Shown in pieces: positions 32,237-41,164 of a stretch of DNA of 48,112 nt; the first letter of the stretch is position 1, and the number at the start of each line of letters is the position of its first letter. The DNA comes from Cellulomonas sp. RIT-PI-Y. GTDB taxonomy: Bacteria > Actinomycetota > Actinomycetes > Actinomycetales > Cellulomonadaceae. The translations under genes were made by a program, and so were the position numbers. Where the stretch lies: assembly GCF_025642745.1 (NCBI RefSeq), contig NZ_JANZKP010000026.1, forward strand, positions 1-48,112, read 5' to 3'. The notes beneath the pieces are model-generated. The model did no database searches, had not been told where the DNA came from, and saw nothing but the letters and a program-made list of their open reading frames with translations.

Positions 32237-33115
32237 GTGGCACGCGAGGAGACGACCGACAACGCACTCGACCCGGTGGGGCGCCCCCTGCCGGACTTCC
32301 CGGTCCCCTCGGCGCTGTCCGCCCACGGCCCGGCCCGCGTGATCGCGATGTGCAACCAGAAGGGCGGGGTGGGCAAGACCACCACCACCATCAACCTGGC
32401 GGCCGCGCTGGCCGAGTACGGGCGCAAGGTGCTGATCGTCGACTTCGACCCGCAGGGCGCCGCCTCGGTGGGCCTCGGGATCAACCCGCACGAGCTGGAC
32501 CGCACCGTCTACGACCTGCTGGTGGACCGCAGCGTCGAGGTGCACGAGCTGATCCGGCCGACCGGACAGGACAGCCTCACGGGATCGCTCGACCTGCTCC
32601 CGGCGAACATCGACCTGTCCGCCGCCGAGGTGCAGCTGGTCAACGAGGTCGCCCGCGAGTCGATCCTGTCCCGCGCGCTGCGGCCGGTGATGGACGAGTA
32701 CGACGTCATCCTGATCGACTGCCAGCCCTCGCTGGGCCTGCTGACCGTCAACGCGCTCACCGCCGCGCACGGCGTCCTCATCCCGCTGGAGTGCGAGTTC
32801 TTCGCGCTGCGCGGCGTCGCCCTGCTGGTCGAGACGATCGACAAGGTGCGGGACCGGCTCAACCCGCGGCTGGAGCTGGACGGGATCCTGGCGACGATGT
32901 ACGACCCGCGCACCCTGCACGCCCGTGAGGTCGTGGCCCGGGTGCACGAGGCCTTCGGCGACAACCTGCTGCACACCATGATCGGCCGCACCGTGAAGTT
33001 CCCGGACGCCTCGGTCGCCGCCGAGCCGATCACCACCTACGCCCCGACCCACCCGGGTGCGCAGGCCTACCGGCAGCTGGCCCGTGAGCTCGTCGCCCGT
33101 GGCGACGCCGCCTGA
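32237..33115 (+). CDS. ParA/Soj-family ATPase
   Basis: A 292-residue deviant Walker-A ATPase with CNQKGGVGKTTTTINLAAAL, DFDPQGAASVGLGIN and IDCQPSLGLLTVNAL. It is the second, ParB-less ParA copy found between xerD and scpA in many actinobacteria (the Rv1708 type). Its role is probably in chromosome organisation with the condensin subunits next to it, but it is not the partner of the origin parB. The GTG start fits the leaderless -10. The scpA start lies inside its 3' end. Confidence 0.93.
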   Translation: MAREETTDNALDPVGRPLPDFPVPSALSAHGPARVIAMCNQKGGVGKTTTTINLAAALAEYGRKVLIVDFDPQGAASVGLGINPHELDRTVYDLLVDRSVEVHELIRPTGQDSLTGSLDLLPANIDLSAAEVQLVNEVARESILSRALRPVMDEYDVILIDCQPSLGLLTVNALTAAHGVLIPLECEFFALRGVALLVETIDKVRDRLNPRLELDGILATMYDPRTLHAREVVARVHEAFGDNLLHTMIGRTVKFPDASVAAEPITTYAPTHPGAQAYRQLARELVARGDAA

Positions 33116-33971
33116 CACCACCCCGCTCGCGGGGACGAGTGCGTTCCAGGTCCACCTGGACGTCTTCTCCGGACCCTTCGACCTGCTGCTCGGGCTGATC
33201 GCCAAGCACAAGCTGGACATCACCGAGGTGGCGCTGGCCGCGGTCACCGACGAGTTCATCGCGCACATCAAGGCGGTGGAGGACTGGGACCTGTCGCAGG
33301 CCAGCGAGTTCCTGGTGGTCGCGGCGACCCTGCTCGACCTCAAGGCCGCCCGGCTGCTGCCCGCGGGGGACGTGGAGAGTGACGAGGACCTGGAGCTGCT
33401 GGAGGCCCGGGACCTGCTGTTCGCCCGGCTGCTGCAGTACCGGGCGTACAAGGTGGTGGCCGCGGACATCGGCGACCACCTGCTGGACGAGGGACGGCGC
33501 CACCCGCGCACGGTCGAGCTGGAACCGCAGTTCGCCGCACTGCTGCCCGACCTGATCTGGCAGATCGGGCCCGAGGAGCTGGCCGCGCTGGCCGGCCGGG
33601 CGCTCGCTCCGGCCCCGCCGCCCCCCGGCGTGGATCTCAGTCACCTGCACGCGCCGCCGGTGAGCGTGCGGGAGCAGGCGGTGACCATCGCCGAGCGGCT
33701 CGCGCACCACGGCGGCGTCGCCAGCTTCCGCACCCTGACCGCGGACGCCGAGTCGACACTGGTCGTCGTGGCCCGGTTCCTGGCGCTGCTGGAACTGTTC
33801 CGGGACGGCTCGGTCGGCTTCGACCAGGTGGTCCCGTTGGGCGAGCTGACCGTGCGCTGGACCGGATCGGGCGAGGGCGCCGTGCTCGGGGCGGTCAGCG
33901 ACTTCGACGAGCAGGACGACGGGGTCGGCGGCTTCTCCGCGCTGGCCGATCTTCCGGAGGACGAGGCATGA
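33099..33971 (+). CDS. scpA: Segregation and condensation protein A (ScpA)
   Basis: A 290-residue kleisin that bridges the SMC heads. FQVHLDVFSGPFDLLLGLIAKHKLDITEVALA is the N-terminal Smc-binding helix region. AATLLDLKAARLLP follows, and a C-terminal winged helix ends near VTLG-like LVPLGELTVRW. The GTG at 33099 overlaps the parA end by 17 nt; GTG 33084 is an alternative. scpB overlaps its stop (ATGA). Confidence 0.93.
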   Translation: MATPPDTTPLAGTSAFQVHLDVFSGPFDLLLGLIAKHKLDITEVALAAVTDEFIAHIKAVEDWDLSQASEFLVVAATLLDLKAARLLPAGDVESDEDLELLEARDLLFARLLQYRAYKVVAADIGDHLLDEGRRHPRTVELEPQFAALLPDLIWQIGPEELAALAGRALAPAPPPPGVDLSHLHAPPVSVREQAVTIAERLAHHGGVASFRTLTADAESTLVVVARFLALLELFRDGSVGFDQVVPLGELTVRWTGSGEGAVLGAVSDFDEQDDGVGGFSALADLPEDEA

Positions 33972-34594
33972 GCGAGGATCTGGACACCACCGAGGCCGTC
34001 GACGTGCACGACCTGCCCGGCGGGGCGCTGGCCGCGGCGGAGGCCGTGCTGCTGGTCGCCGACGAGCCGGTGCCGGTGCTCCGGCTGGCCACCGAGCTGG
34101 CGCTGCCGGTGGCCGAGGTCGAGTCGCTGCTGGCCGAACTGGCCGCCGAGTACCGCGGTGAGCGGGGTGGACGTCCCCGGGGTTTCGAGCTGCGCGAGGT
34201 CGGCGGCGGGTGGCGGTTCTACTCCGCCGCGGCCTTCCACCCGGTGGTGAGCCGGTTCGTGGTGAACGGTCAGACCCAGCGTCTGACCCAGGCCGCCTTG
34301 GAGACCCTGGCCGTGATCGCGTACCGTCAGCCGGTCAGCCGCGGGCAGGTGTCCGGCATCCGCGGGGTGAGCGTCGACGGCGTGGTACGCACGTTGACCA
34401 CCCGGGGGTTGATCGGCGAGGTGGGACAGGACTCGTCGACGGGTGCGGTGCTGTACGGCACCACGGGATACTTCTTGGAGCGGATGGGCCTGGTCTCACT
34501 GGATCAGCTGCCCCCGCTCGCGCCCTATCTGCCGGAGATGAGTGCGCTGGACGGGCTCGACGGCAGGGGCGACGTGACGACTGGAGACGTGTGA
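33968..34594 (+). CDS. scpB: Segregation and condensation protein B (ScpB)
   Basis: A 208-residue protein of two winged helices that binds ScpA as a dimer. EAVLLVADEPVPVLRLATEL is the first wing. The family block LTQAALETLAVIAYRQPVSRGQVSGIRGVSVDGVVRTL is intact. The ATG overlaps the scpA stop, and its own stop overlaps the rluB ATG (TGATG), so the three are tightly coupled. Confidence 0.94.
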   Translation: MSEDLDTTEAVDVHDLPGGALAAAEAVLLVADEPVPVLRLATELALPVAEVESLLAELAAEYRGERGGRPRGFELREVGGGWRFYSAAAFHPVVSRFVVNGQTQRLTQAALETLAVIAYRQPVSRGQVSGIRGVSVDGVVRTLTTRGLIGEVGQDSSTGAVLYGTTGYFLERMGLVSLDQLPPLAPYLPEMSALDGLDGRGDVTTGDV

Positions 34595-35763
34595 TGAGTG
34601 CAGGACGGGGCGGCAACGGCCGCACTGGTGGTGGGTCGGGCGCCGGACGTGGTGCCGGGGCCGGACGGTCCGGCGGTGCCGGGGGTGGACGTTCCGGCGG
34701 TGCCGGTCGTTCCGGTGGCGCGGGGCGTGCGGGCGGTGCCGGTCGTTCCGGTGACGCCGGTCGTCCGGGTGGATCGGGCGGCTCCGGCGGCGCGGGTCGC
34801 TCGGGCGGTGCGGGGGCCGGTGGGCGTTCCGGCGGTGCCGGTCGTCCCGGGGCCTCGGGTGGCGGTCGTCCGGGTGCGTCCCGTGGTGCCGGTGCGTCCC
34901 GCGGTGGCGTGAGCGGCGGCACCCGCGCCGGGGGTCGCGGCGGTCCGGCGGTGGGTCGTCCGGGCTCGCGCTGGCCGGATGCGCCGACCGGGTCGCGCGC
35001 GCCCCGTCGTCCGGTGCAGCCCACCTCGGACGTGCACGACCCCGAGGGCGTGCGGCTGCAGAAGGTGCTGGCGCAGGCCGGTCTCGGCTCGCGGCGCGCC
35101 TGCGAGGAGCTGATCACCGCCGGGCGGGTCACCGTGGACGGCGAGCCGGTGCTGGAGCTGGGCGTCCGGGTCGGTCCGCGATCGGTGATCCACGTGGACG
35201 GGCTGCGGGTGCAGCTGGACTCCTCCCGGGTCACCCTGGCGATCAACAAGCCGCTCGGCGTGGTCTCCACCATGGACGACCCCGAGGGCCGGCCGACGCT
35301 GCGCGACCTGGTGCCGGACCGCGAGGAGCGGCTGTTCCACGTCGGGCGGCTGGACGCCGACTCCGAGGGCCTGATCCTGCTGACCAACGACGGCGAGCTG
35401 GCCAACCGGCTGTCGCACCCGTCGCACGGGGTGCTGAAGACCTACCTGGTGGACGTCGAGGGCCGGGTGCCCGCGTCGCTGCCCGCCAAGCTGAAGAAGG
35501 GCGTCGAGCTGGAGGACGGCCCGGTCGAGGTGATGGACGCCCGGATCGTGCAGGCCACCCCGTACGCCTCCCTGATCGAGATCGTGATCCACGAGGGCCG
35601 GAACCGGATCGTCCGCCGCCTGATGAAGGAGGTCGGTCACCCGGTCACCCGTCTGGTGCGCACCCGGATCGGCTCGATCCGGCTCGGGGACCTCAAGCCC
35701 GGTCGCAGCCGGGTGCTGTCCAAGGCCGAGGTCGGCGCGCTGATGGTCCAGGTCGGACTGTGA
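34594..35763 (+). CDS. rluB: 23S rRNA pseudouridine synthase RluB-like, with Gly/Arg/Ser-rich N-terminal extension
   Basis: A 389-residue protein. Residues about 1-150 are low-complexity, built of GRSGGAG-type units rich in G, R, S, A and P. The S4 RNA-binding domain starts near residue 152 (VRLQKVLAQAGLGSRRACEELI). The catalytic domain follows with GRLDADSEGLILLTNDGEL, whose aspartate attacks uridine, and HEGRNRIVRRLMKEVGHPV. It probably modifies a uridine of the 23S peptidyl-transferase region, as RluB does. The ATG overlaps the scpB stop by one base. Its GTGA end overlaps tyrA. Confidence 0.93.
   Translation: MSAGRGGNGRTGGGSGAGRGAGAGRSGGAGGGRSGGAGRSGGAGRAGGAGRSGDAGRPGGSGGSGGAGRSGGAGAGGRSGGAGRPGASGGGRPGASRGAGASRGGVSGGTRAGGRGGPAVGRPGSRWPDAPTGSRAPRRPVQPTSDVHDPEGVRLQKVLAQAGLGSRRACEELITAGRVTVDGEPVLELGVRVGPRSVIHVDGLRVQLDSSRVTLAINKPLGVVSTMDDPEGRPTLRDLVPDREERLFHVGRLDADSEGLILLTNDGELANRLSHPSHGVLKTYLVDVEGRVPASLPAKLKKGVELEDGPVEVMDARIVQATPYASLIEIVIHEGRNRIVRRLMKEVGHPVTRLVRTRIGSIRLGDLKPGRSRVLSKAEVGALMVQVGL
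34600..35020 (+). repeat. Degenerate GRSGGAG-coding repeats in rluB
   Basis: GGTGCCGGTCGTTCCGG-type units recur many times with small changes. They encode the disordered basic N-terminus of RluB. Unit boundaries are irregular, so the range is approximate. Confidence 0.75.
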
Positions 35764-36878
35764 CGCCCACGCCCGCGGCCACCCACGGACCGGTGCGGGT
35801 GGTCGGCACCGGCCTGCTCGGCACCTCGGTCGGGCTGGGGTTGCGGGCGCACGGCGTGGACGTGCTGCTGCACGACCCGTCGCGGACCGCGCTGGCGCTG
35901 GCCCGGGACGTCGGCGCCGGGCGGCCGGCCACCGACGCGGACCCGGAGCCCGCGCTGATCGTGGTCGCCGCCCCGCCGGACGTCACCGCGGACGTGGTGC
36001 GCGCCGAGCTGGCCGCGCACCCGCACGCCGTGGTGACCGACGTCGCGTCGGTGAAGGGCTACGTCCTGCGCGAACTGCGTGAGTCCGGCGCGGACCTGAC
36101 CCGGTACGTCGGGTCGCACCCGATGGCCGGGCGGGAGCGTTCCGGGCCGGCCGCCGCGGTGCCGGACCTGTTCCTGGGCCGGCCGTGGGTGATCGTCGAC
36201 TCCGGGGCGTCCGACCCGGCGGCGGTGCTCGCGGTGCGCTCCCTGGCCAACGACCTGGGCGGGGTGCCGGTCACGCTGGACGCCGACGCGCACGACGCCG
36301 CGGTCGCCGTGGTCTCGCACGTGCCGCAGGTGGCGTCCAGCCTGGTCGCGGCGCGGCTGCGGGGCGCGGCACCGGAGGCCCTCGGGCTGGCCGGTCAGGG
36401 GCTGCGGGACGTGACCCGGGTCGCCGGTTCCGACCCCGCGCTGTGGACCTCGATCCTGGCGGCCAACGCCGCCGCGGTCCGGGACGTGCTGACCGCCCTG
36501 CGCGACGACCTGGACGGGGTGGTGCAGGCGCTGGACGCCGCGGCCGTCGCCGCCGGGCCGGAGGACGTGGCCCTGGGCGCGCTGGCCCGGATCGCCGAGG
36601 CGATCGCCGACGGCAACGCGGGGGTGGCCCTGGTGCCCGGCAAACACGGTGGCGCGCCGCGGCAGTGGGCCGTGGTCACCGCCCTGGTGCCCGACCAGCC
36701 CGGTGAGCTCGCCCGGCTGTTGACCGACGTCGGCGCCGCCGGGGTCAACCTGGAGGAACTGCAGCTCGAGCACGCGGCCGGGCGACCGGTCGGCATGGCG
36801 TCGGTCTCCGTCGACCCGGCCCGTTCGGCGCACCTGGAGGCGGAGCTGACGGCCCGCGGATGGAGGTTGGTGCGATGA
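35760..36878 (+). CDS. tyrA: Prephenate dehydrogenase (TyrA) with ACT domain
   Basis: A 372-residue enzyme of tyrosine synthesis. VRVVGTGLLGTSVGLGLRAHG is the NAD(P) fold. ASVKGYVLRELRE, VGSHPMAGRERSG and AAVAVVSHVPQVASSLVAARL are family blocks, with the substrate-binding histidine in SHPMAG. The last 75 residues form an ACT domain (WAVVTALVPDQPGELARLLTDVGAAGVNLEELQLEHA), which suggests feedback by tyrosine. The GTG overlaps the rluB stop and cmk overlaps its end. Confidence 0.93.
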   Translation: MTPTPAATHGPVRVVGTGLLGTSVGLGLRAHGVDVLLHDPSRTALALARDVGAGRPATDADPEPALIVVAAPPDVTADVVRAELAAHPHAVVTDVASVKGYVLRELRESGADLTRYVGSHPMAGRERSGPAAAVPDLFLGRPWVIVDSGASDPAAVLAVRSLANDLGGVPVTLDADAHDAAVAVVSHVPQVASSLVAARLRGAAPEALGLAGQGLRDVTRVAGSDPALWTSILAANAAAVRDVLTALRDDLDGVVQALDAAAVAAGPEDVALGALARIAEAIADGNAGVALVPGKHGGAPRQWAVVTALVPDQPGELARLLTDVGAAGVNLEELQLEHAAGRPVGMASVSVDPARSAHLEAELTARGWRLVR

Positions 36879-37573
36879 CGCAGCACCTGGTGGTGGCGAT
36901 CGACGGGCCCTCCGGCTCGGGCAAGTCCACCGTGTCCCGCCGGGCCGCGCAGGCGCTCGGCCTGGCCTACCTGGACACCGGCGCAATGTACCGGGCCGCG
37001 ACCTGGTGGGCGCTGCGCTCCGGGGTGTCGCTGACCGACGTCGACGCCGTGGCCGACCTGGTCCGGGAGATGCCGCTGGTGATGGGCGTGGATCCCGCCG
37101 CGCCGACCGTCACCGTCGACGGCACCGACATCGGCGAGGCGATCCGGGAGACCTCGATCTCCGCCGCGGTCAGCGCCGTGGCCACCAACCTGGAGGTCCG
37201 GGCCGAGCTCGGACGCCGTCAGCGGGCCGAGATCGCCGCGCAGGCCGCGTCCTCGTCCTTCTCCGCCGGACGCGGCATCGTCGCCGAGGGCCGGGACATC
37301 ACCACCGTGATCGCCCCGGACGCGGATGTGCGGCTGCTGCTGACCGCCTCCGAGCAGGCCCGGCTGGCCCGGCGCGCCCGCGAGGTGCACGGCTCGGACG
37401 ACGCCGACGCCGTCGAGGCCACCAAGGACCAGGTGCTGCGCCGGGACGCCGACGACTCCACCGTGGCGTCCTTCACCGTCGCCGCCGACGGGGTGGTCAC
37501 CATCGACTCCTCCGACCTGGACCTGGAGCAGACCGTGCAGGCCGTCCTGGACGTGATCGAGCGGCGTCGATGA
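36875..37573 (+). CDS. cmk: Cytidylate kinase
   Basis: A 232-residue NMP kinase that phosphorylates CMP and dCMP. VAIDGPSGSGKSTVSRRAAQALGL holds the P-loop. YLDTGAMYRAAT, VAEGRDITTVIAPDADVRLLLTAS and the RRDADDSTV lid are typical. ATG 36875 overlaps the tyrA stop (ATGA); an ATG 5 codons earlier lies inside tyrA and is less likely. plsC-like gene overlaps its stop. Confidence 0.94.
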   Translation: MTQHLVVAIDGPSGSGKSTVSRRAAQALGLAYLDTGAMYRAATWWALRSGVSLTDVDAVADLVREMPLVMGVDPAAPTVTVDGTDIGEAIRETSISAAVSAVATNLEVRAELGRRQRAEIAAQAASSSFSAGRGIVAEGRDITTVIAPDADVRLLLTASEQARLARRAREVHGSDDADAVEATKDQVLRRDADDSTVASFTVAADGVVTIDSSDLDLEQTVQAVLDVIERRR

Positions 37574-38223
37574 CCGGTGTGAAGCTGATGCCGGCCTGGG
37601 CGCGCGGCCTCGGCCTGGTGCTGGCGCACGGCGTCTGGGACACCCGGGTGCTGGACGCGGACCTGGTGCCGTCGACCGGCCCGGTGATCCTCGCGGCGAA
37701 CCACGTGTCGGTGATCGACGGCCCGCTGCTGGCCGGTGCGTCGCCGCGTCGGCTGAACATCCTGGTCAAGACGGAGATGTTCCGCGGTCCGATCGGCGTG
37801 ATCCTGCGGGGCGCCGGTCAGATCCCGGTCGACCGGACCGGCGGCGGTCGAGCCGCCCTGGTCTCCGGGCTGGACGTGCTGCAGCGCGGGGGAGCGATCG
37901 GCATCTTCCCGGAGGGCAACCGTGGCCGTGGCGACGCGGCCTCGGCCCGGGCCGGGGCCTCCTGGCTGTCCGTGCATGGCGACGCGCCCGTCGTCCCGGT
38001 CGCGGTGCTCGGCACCCGGCGCACCGGGGAGGGTGTGAACCACATCCCGGGCTTCCGTCGACGCCTGCACGTGCGGTTCGGCGCCCCGGTGCCGCCGGTC
38101 CGCGAGCCCGGAAAGAGCAAGCGCGAGGCGGTCGCCGCGACGAACGACGCGGTGCGGCTGGCGCTCAGCGCCCTGGTCGCCGACACCGCCGCCGACCTCG
38201 ACCTGAGCCTCCCGCAGGACTGA
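37570..38223 (+). CDS. 1-Acylglycerol-3-phosphate O-acyltransferase (PlsC family)
   Basis: A 217-residue acyltransferase of phospholipid synthesis. AANHVSVIDGPLL is motif I (H-x4-D), QIPVDRTGG is motif II, GIFPEGNRGRGD is motif III and VPVAVLGT is motif IV. No strong membrane span is seen beyond the hydrophobic N-terminal helix, so it is probably peripheral at the inner membrane face. The ATG overlaps the cmk stop. Position between cmk and der is conserved in actinobacteria. Confidence 0.92.
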   Translation: MTGVKLMPAWARGLGLVLAHGVWDTRVLDADLVPSTGPVILAANHVSVIDGPLLAGASPRRLNILVKTEMFRGPIGVILRGAGQIPVDRTGGGRAALVSGLDVLQRGGAIGIFPEGNRGRGDAASARAGASWLSVHGDAPVVPVAVLGTRRTGEGVNHIPGFRRRLHVRFGAPVPPVREPGKSKREAVAATNDAVRLALSALVADTAADLDLSLPQD

Positions 38224-38255
38224 CCCGCGCCACGCCCCACCTCGCCCCGGCCGAC

Positions 38256-38317
38256 GCCGAGAAGCCACCTCGTGTCGTTCCGCGGGCGATTCGGGCGACG
38301 GGATGTGGCTTCTCGGC
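38256..38317. repeat. REP-like palindrome 1 (plsC-der gap)
   Basis: GCCGAGAAGCCAC (38256-38268) and its exact complement GTGGCTTCTCGGC (38305-38317) form a 13-bp stem around a 36-nt centre with a shorter inner GTCG/CGAC pairing. It follows the plsC-like gene and may also end that transcript. It resembles the element at 41002 in its CCGAGA...TCTCGG ends. Confidence 0.7.
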
Positions 38318-38361
38318 GGCGCGGGCATGTGCGGTGTTCGCGGAGCACACCAGTGATCGGG

Positions 38362-38367
38362 GACAAT
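38362..38367 (+). promoter_or_regulatory. Putative leaderless -10 element of der
   Basis: GACAAT ends 7 nt before ATG 38375. It lies downstream of the palindrome, so der has its own promoter. Confidence 0.5.
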
Positions 38368-38374
38368 GGTGCCC

Positions 38375-39898
38375 ATGTCTGACATCCGAGCCGCCGCGGC
38401 GGACGACTTCGACCCCACCGAGCAGGCCGAGGAGGCCCCGTCGGTGCCGTTGGTCGACGACGCCGACGACGTCGCTCGGGAGCACGCCCTGCGGGTCGGC
38501 CTGGACGAGTACGAGCTGGACGACGAGGACGCCGCGCTGCTCGGCGACGACTGGGACCCGGACGGTGACGACTCCGAGCACGAGGTCCTGCCGGTGCTCG
38601 CCGTCGTGGGCCGCCCGAACGTCGGCAAGTCCACCCTGGTGAACCGGATCCTGGGCCGCCGCGAGGCGGTCGTCGAGGACAAGCCCGGCGTCACCCGTGA
38701 CCGGGTGAGCTACCCGGCGGAGTGGGCCGGTCGCCGGTTCACGCTGGTGGACACCGGGGGCTGGGAGGTCGACGTCGCGGGGATCGAGGCCCGGGTCGCC
38801 GAGCAGGCCGAGGTCGCGATCTCGCTGGCCGATGCGGTGCTGTTCGTGGTGGACGCCACCGTGGGCCCGACCGCCACCGACGAGCGGGTGGTGAAGCTGC
38901 TGCGGCGCTCGGGCAAGCCGGTGGTGCTGTGCGCCAACAAGGTCGACGGCCCGCGTGCCGAGGCGGACGCGGCCCAGCTGTGGAGCCTGGGGCTGGGGGA
39001 GCCGCACGCGATCTCGGCCCTGCACGGCCGCGGCACCGGCGACCTGCTGGACGCGGCGATGTCCGCGCTGCCGCGGGTGTCCGCACACGGTGAGGCGCGT
39101 CCGGGCGGTCCGCGCCGGGTGGCCCTGGTCGGTCGCCCGAACGTCGGCAAGTCCTCGCTGCTGAACAAGGTCCTGGGCGAGAACCGCGTCGTCGTCGACG
39201 ACATCGCCGGCACCACCCGCGACCCGGTCGACGAGCTGGTCGAGCTGCGCGGCGTGCCGTGGTGGTTCGTGGACACCGCGGGCATCCGGCGCCGGGTGCA
39301 CCAGACCAGCGGCGCGGACTTCTACGCCTCGCTGCGCACCCAGGCCGCGATCGAGAAGGCCGAGGTCGCGGTGGTGCTGCTGGACGCGTCGGCGCCGCTG
39401 ACCGAGCAGGACATCCGCGTGGTGCAGCAGGTGGTCGACGCGGGCCGTGCGCTGGTGATCGCGTACAACAAGTGGGACCTGATGGACGAGGACCGCCGGC
39501 CCTACCTGGAGCGGGAGATCGAGCGCGAGCTGGTCCAGATCCAGTGGGCGCCCCGGGTGAACGTCTCGGCCAAGACCGGTTGGCACACCGACCGGCTGGT
39601 GCCCGCGCTGACCCGCTCGCTGGAGTCCTGGGACATGCGCATCCCGACCGGCAAGCTGAACTCGTTCCTCGGCGAGCTGGTCGCCGCGCACCCGCACCCG
39701 CTGCGCGGCGGCAAGCAGCCGCGCATCCTGTTCGCGACCCAGGCGTCCACCAAGCCGCCGCGGTTCGTGATCTTCGCGACCGGGTTCATCGAGGCGCAGT
39801 ACCGCCGGTTCATCGAGCGCCGGCTGCGGGAGACCTTCGGCTTCGAGGGGTCGCCGATCAGCATCTCGGTCCGGGTGCGGGAGAAGCGCAAGCGCTGA
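38375..39898 (+). CDS. der: Ribosome assembly GTPase Der (EngA)
   Basis: A 507-residue protein with two tandem GTPase domains, needed for 50S assembly. G1 motifs GRPNVGKST (from residue 79) and GRPNVGKSS (from 253) are both intact, with DTGGWE and DTAGIRRR as G3, and NKVDG and NKWDL as G4. The C-terminal KH-like domain has [24 protein letters not shown]. The first 75 or so residues are a very acidic extension absent from most Der proteins. ATG 38375 is preferred to 38366 by -10 spacing. Confidence 0.96.
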   Translation: MSDIRAAAADDFDPTEQAEEAPSVPLVDDADDVAREHALRVGLDEYELDDEDAALLGDDWDPDGDDSEHEVLPVLAVVGRPNVGKSTLVNRILGRREAVVEDKPGVTRDRVSYPAEWAGRRFTLVDTGGWEVDVAGIEARVAEQAEVAISLADAVLFVVDATVGPTATDERVVKLLRRSGKPVVLCANKVDGPRAEADAAQLWSLGLGEPHAISALHGRGTGDLLDAAMSALPRVSAHGEARPGGPRRVALVGRPNVGKSSLLNKVLGENRVVVDDIAGTTRDPVDELVELRGVPWWFVDTAGIRRRVHQTSGADFYASLRTQAAIEKAEVAVVLLDASAPLTEQDIRVVQQVVDAGRALVIAYNKWDLMDEDRRPYLEREIERELVQIQWAPRVNVSAKTGWHTDRLVPALTRSLESWDMRIPTGKLNSFLGELVAAHPHPLRGGKQPRILFATQASTKPPRFVIFATGFIEAQYRRFIERRLRETFGFEGSPISISVRVREKRKR

Positions 39899-39925
39899 TC
39901 AGCGAGGGGTGGCATCATCCGACGG

Positions 39926-40984
39926 GTGCCCGAGCAGAACACCCTCCGCCGCCGTAACCCGCTCCTGGTGATCGGCCTGCCTCGGGATCCGTCCGGGACC
40001 CGGCACGTCGCCGGGTTCCTCGCGCTCACGGTGCTCACGGTGCTGGTCACCCGGGGCGGGCTGGCGCTGGCCGGTTTCCCGCAGGTCGGCGGCGGGGGAC
40101 TGCACATCGCGCACGTGCTCTGGGGCGGGCTGCTGATGGCGCTTGCGCTGGTCGCGGCGCTGTCCTGGGCCGGGCCTGTGGTGCGTCCGCTGGTGGCGGT
40201 GGTCGGCGGGATCGGCTTCGGGCTGTTCATCGACGAGGTCGGCAAGTTCGTCACCTCGGACAACGACTACTTCTTCGAGCCGACCGCCGCGCTGATCTAT
40301 GTGGTGATCGTGCTGCTGGTGCTCACCGCCGAGCTGATCCACCGGCGCAAGCGTGACCCGCACGAGGTGCTGGCCGCGGCGACCGACCTCGCGGTGGCCG
40401 GGATGGCGGGCGGGTTCTCCAAGCGGGCCCGGCGGCAGGCGCGCGCCCTGGTCGACGAGGCCGGGGACGTGGCGGGTGCGGAGCAGGTCCGCGCGCTGCT
40501 GGACTCGGTGCAGGACGACGCCAAGGAGTTGCCGGACCCGATCGGCGCGGTCGCGTCCTGGGTGGTCGGGGTCAGTCGCCGGGTGGTCCGGGTGCGCTGG
40601 GCGCCGCGGGTGACCGTGATCGTGCTGGGCGTGGCCACGCTGTACACGCTGGTGCGCGGGATCGTGCTCTGGGCGACCGGCTCGCCGCTGCCGAACTGGG
40701 CGCTGGCCGGGATCGTGGTATCCGGCGCGCTGTCCCTCGGGCTGTCGGTGCTGGGGCTGCGGAAGGTCGGCACGGATCGCGCGACCGGGTACGAGTGGTT
40801 CCGGCGTGCGGTGCTGGTGAACCTGCTCCTGGTGCAGATCTTCCTGTTCCGGGTGGACCAGTGGAGCGCGGTGTCCGGCCTGGTGGTCGACCTGGTCCTG
40901 CTCGGCCTGGTGGCGGCGGAGCTGGACGTGCTCCGCGGCAAGCTCGGCGAACCCGACGCGACCGAGGACGCCGAGCAGCTCTGA
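39926..40984 (+). CDS. Multi-span membrane protein of unknown function
   Basis: A 352-residue protein with about eight hydrophobic segments, four before and four after a charged cytosolic middle (roughly residues 135-230). GGGGLHIAHVLWGGLLMALALV and GFGLFIDEVGKFVTSDNDYFFEP are notable polar-in-membrane stretches. HIAHVLWGG and FIDEVGKF are likely conserved functional spots, but I recognise no family. The GTG start has CATCAT 7 nt upstream, a weak leaderless match. It lies 27 nt after der and may be cotranscribed. Confidence 0.75.
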   Translation: MPEQNTLRRRNPLLVIGLPRDPSGTRHVAGFLALTVLTVLVTRGGLALAGFPQVGGGGLHIAHVLWGGLLMALALVAALSWAGPVVRPLVAVVGGIGFGLFIDEVGKFVTSDNDYFFEPTAALIYVVIVLLVLTAELIHRRKRDPHEVLAAATDLAVAGMAGGFSKRARRQARALVDEAGDVAGAEQVRALLDSVQDDAKELPDPIGAVASWVVGVSRRVVRVRWAPRVTVIVLGVATLYTLVRGIVLWATGSPLPNWALAGIVVSGALSLGLSVLGLRKVGTDRATGYEWFRRAVLVNLLLVQIFLFRVDQWSAVSGLVVDLVLLGLVAAELDVLRGKLGEPDATEDAEQL

Positions 40985-41001
40985 GCCCGCACCACAGCGC
41001 G

Positions 41002-41060
41002 CCGAGAGTGCACTAATGCCGCCCTCCAGCGCCCCGAGACCTGCATTCGTGCACTCTCGG
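41002..41060. repeat. REP-like palindrome 2 (membrane protein - MFS gap)
   Basis: CCGAGAGTGCAC (41002-41013) pairs exactly with GTGCACTCTCGG (41049-41060). The stem goes on after a 2-nt mismatch with ATGC/GCAT. The centre contains a further CCGAGACCTGCATTC piece that partly repeats the arm. It is the only clear content of the 180-nt gap other than the MFS ribosome site. Confidence 0.72.
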
Positions 41061-41164
41061 TCCGGGGCGCACGGGTCCGGTGCATCTCGGATCCCCGGGA
41101 TGAGTCATCCCATCATTTGGACCGCCGGGCTGCGACGGAGCGGGTCGGCGTATGTGTAGGAGTC

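Noticed and set aside
30044..33511. A 1155-codon antisense frame over ctaB, xerD and parA
   Set aside because: It crosses three intact genes and their promoters and has only shadow text.
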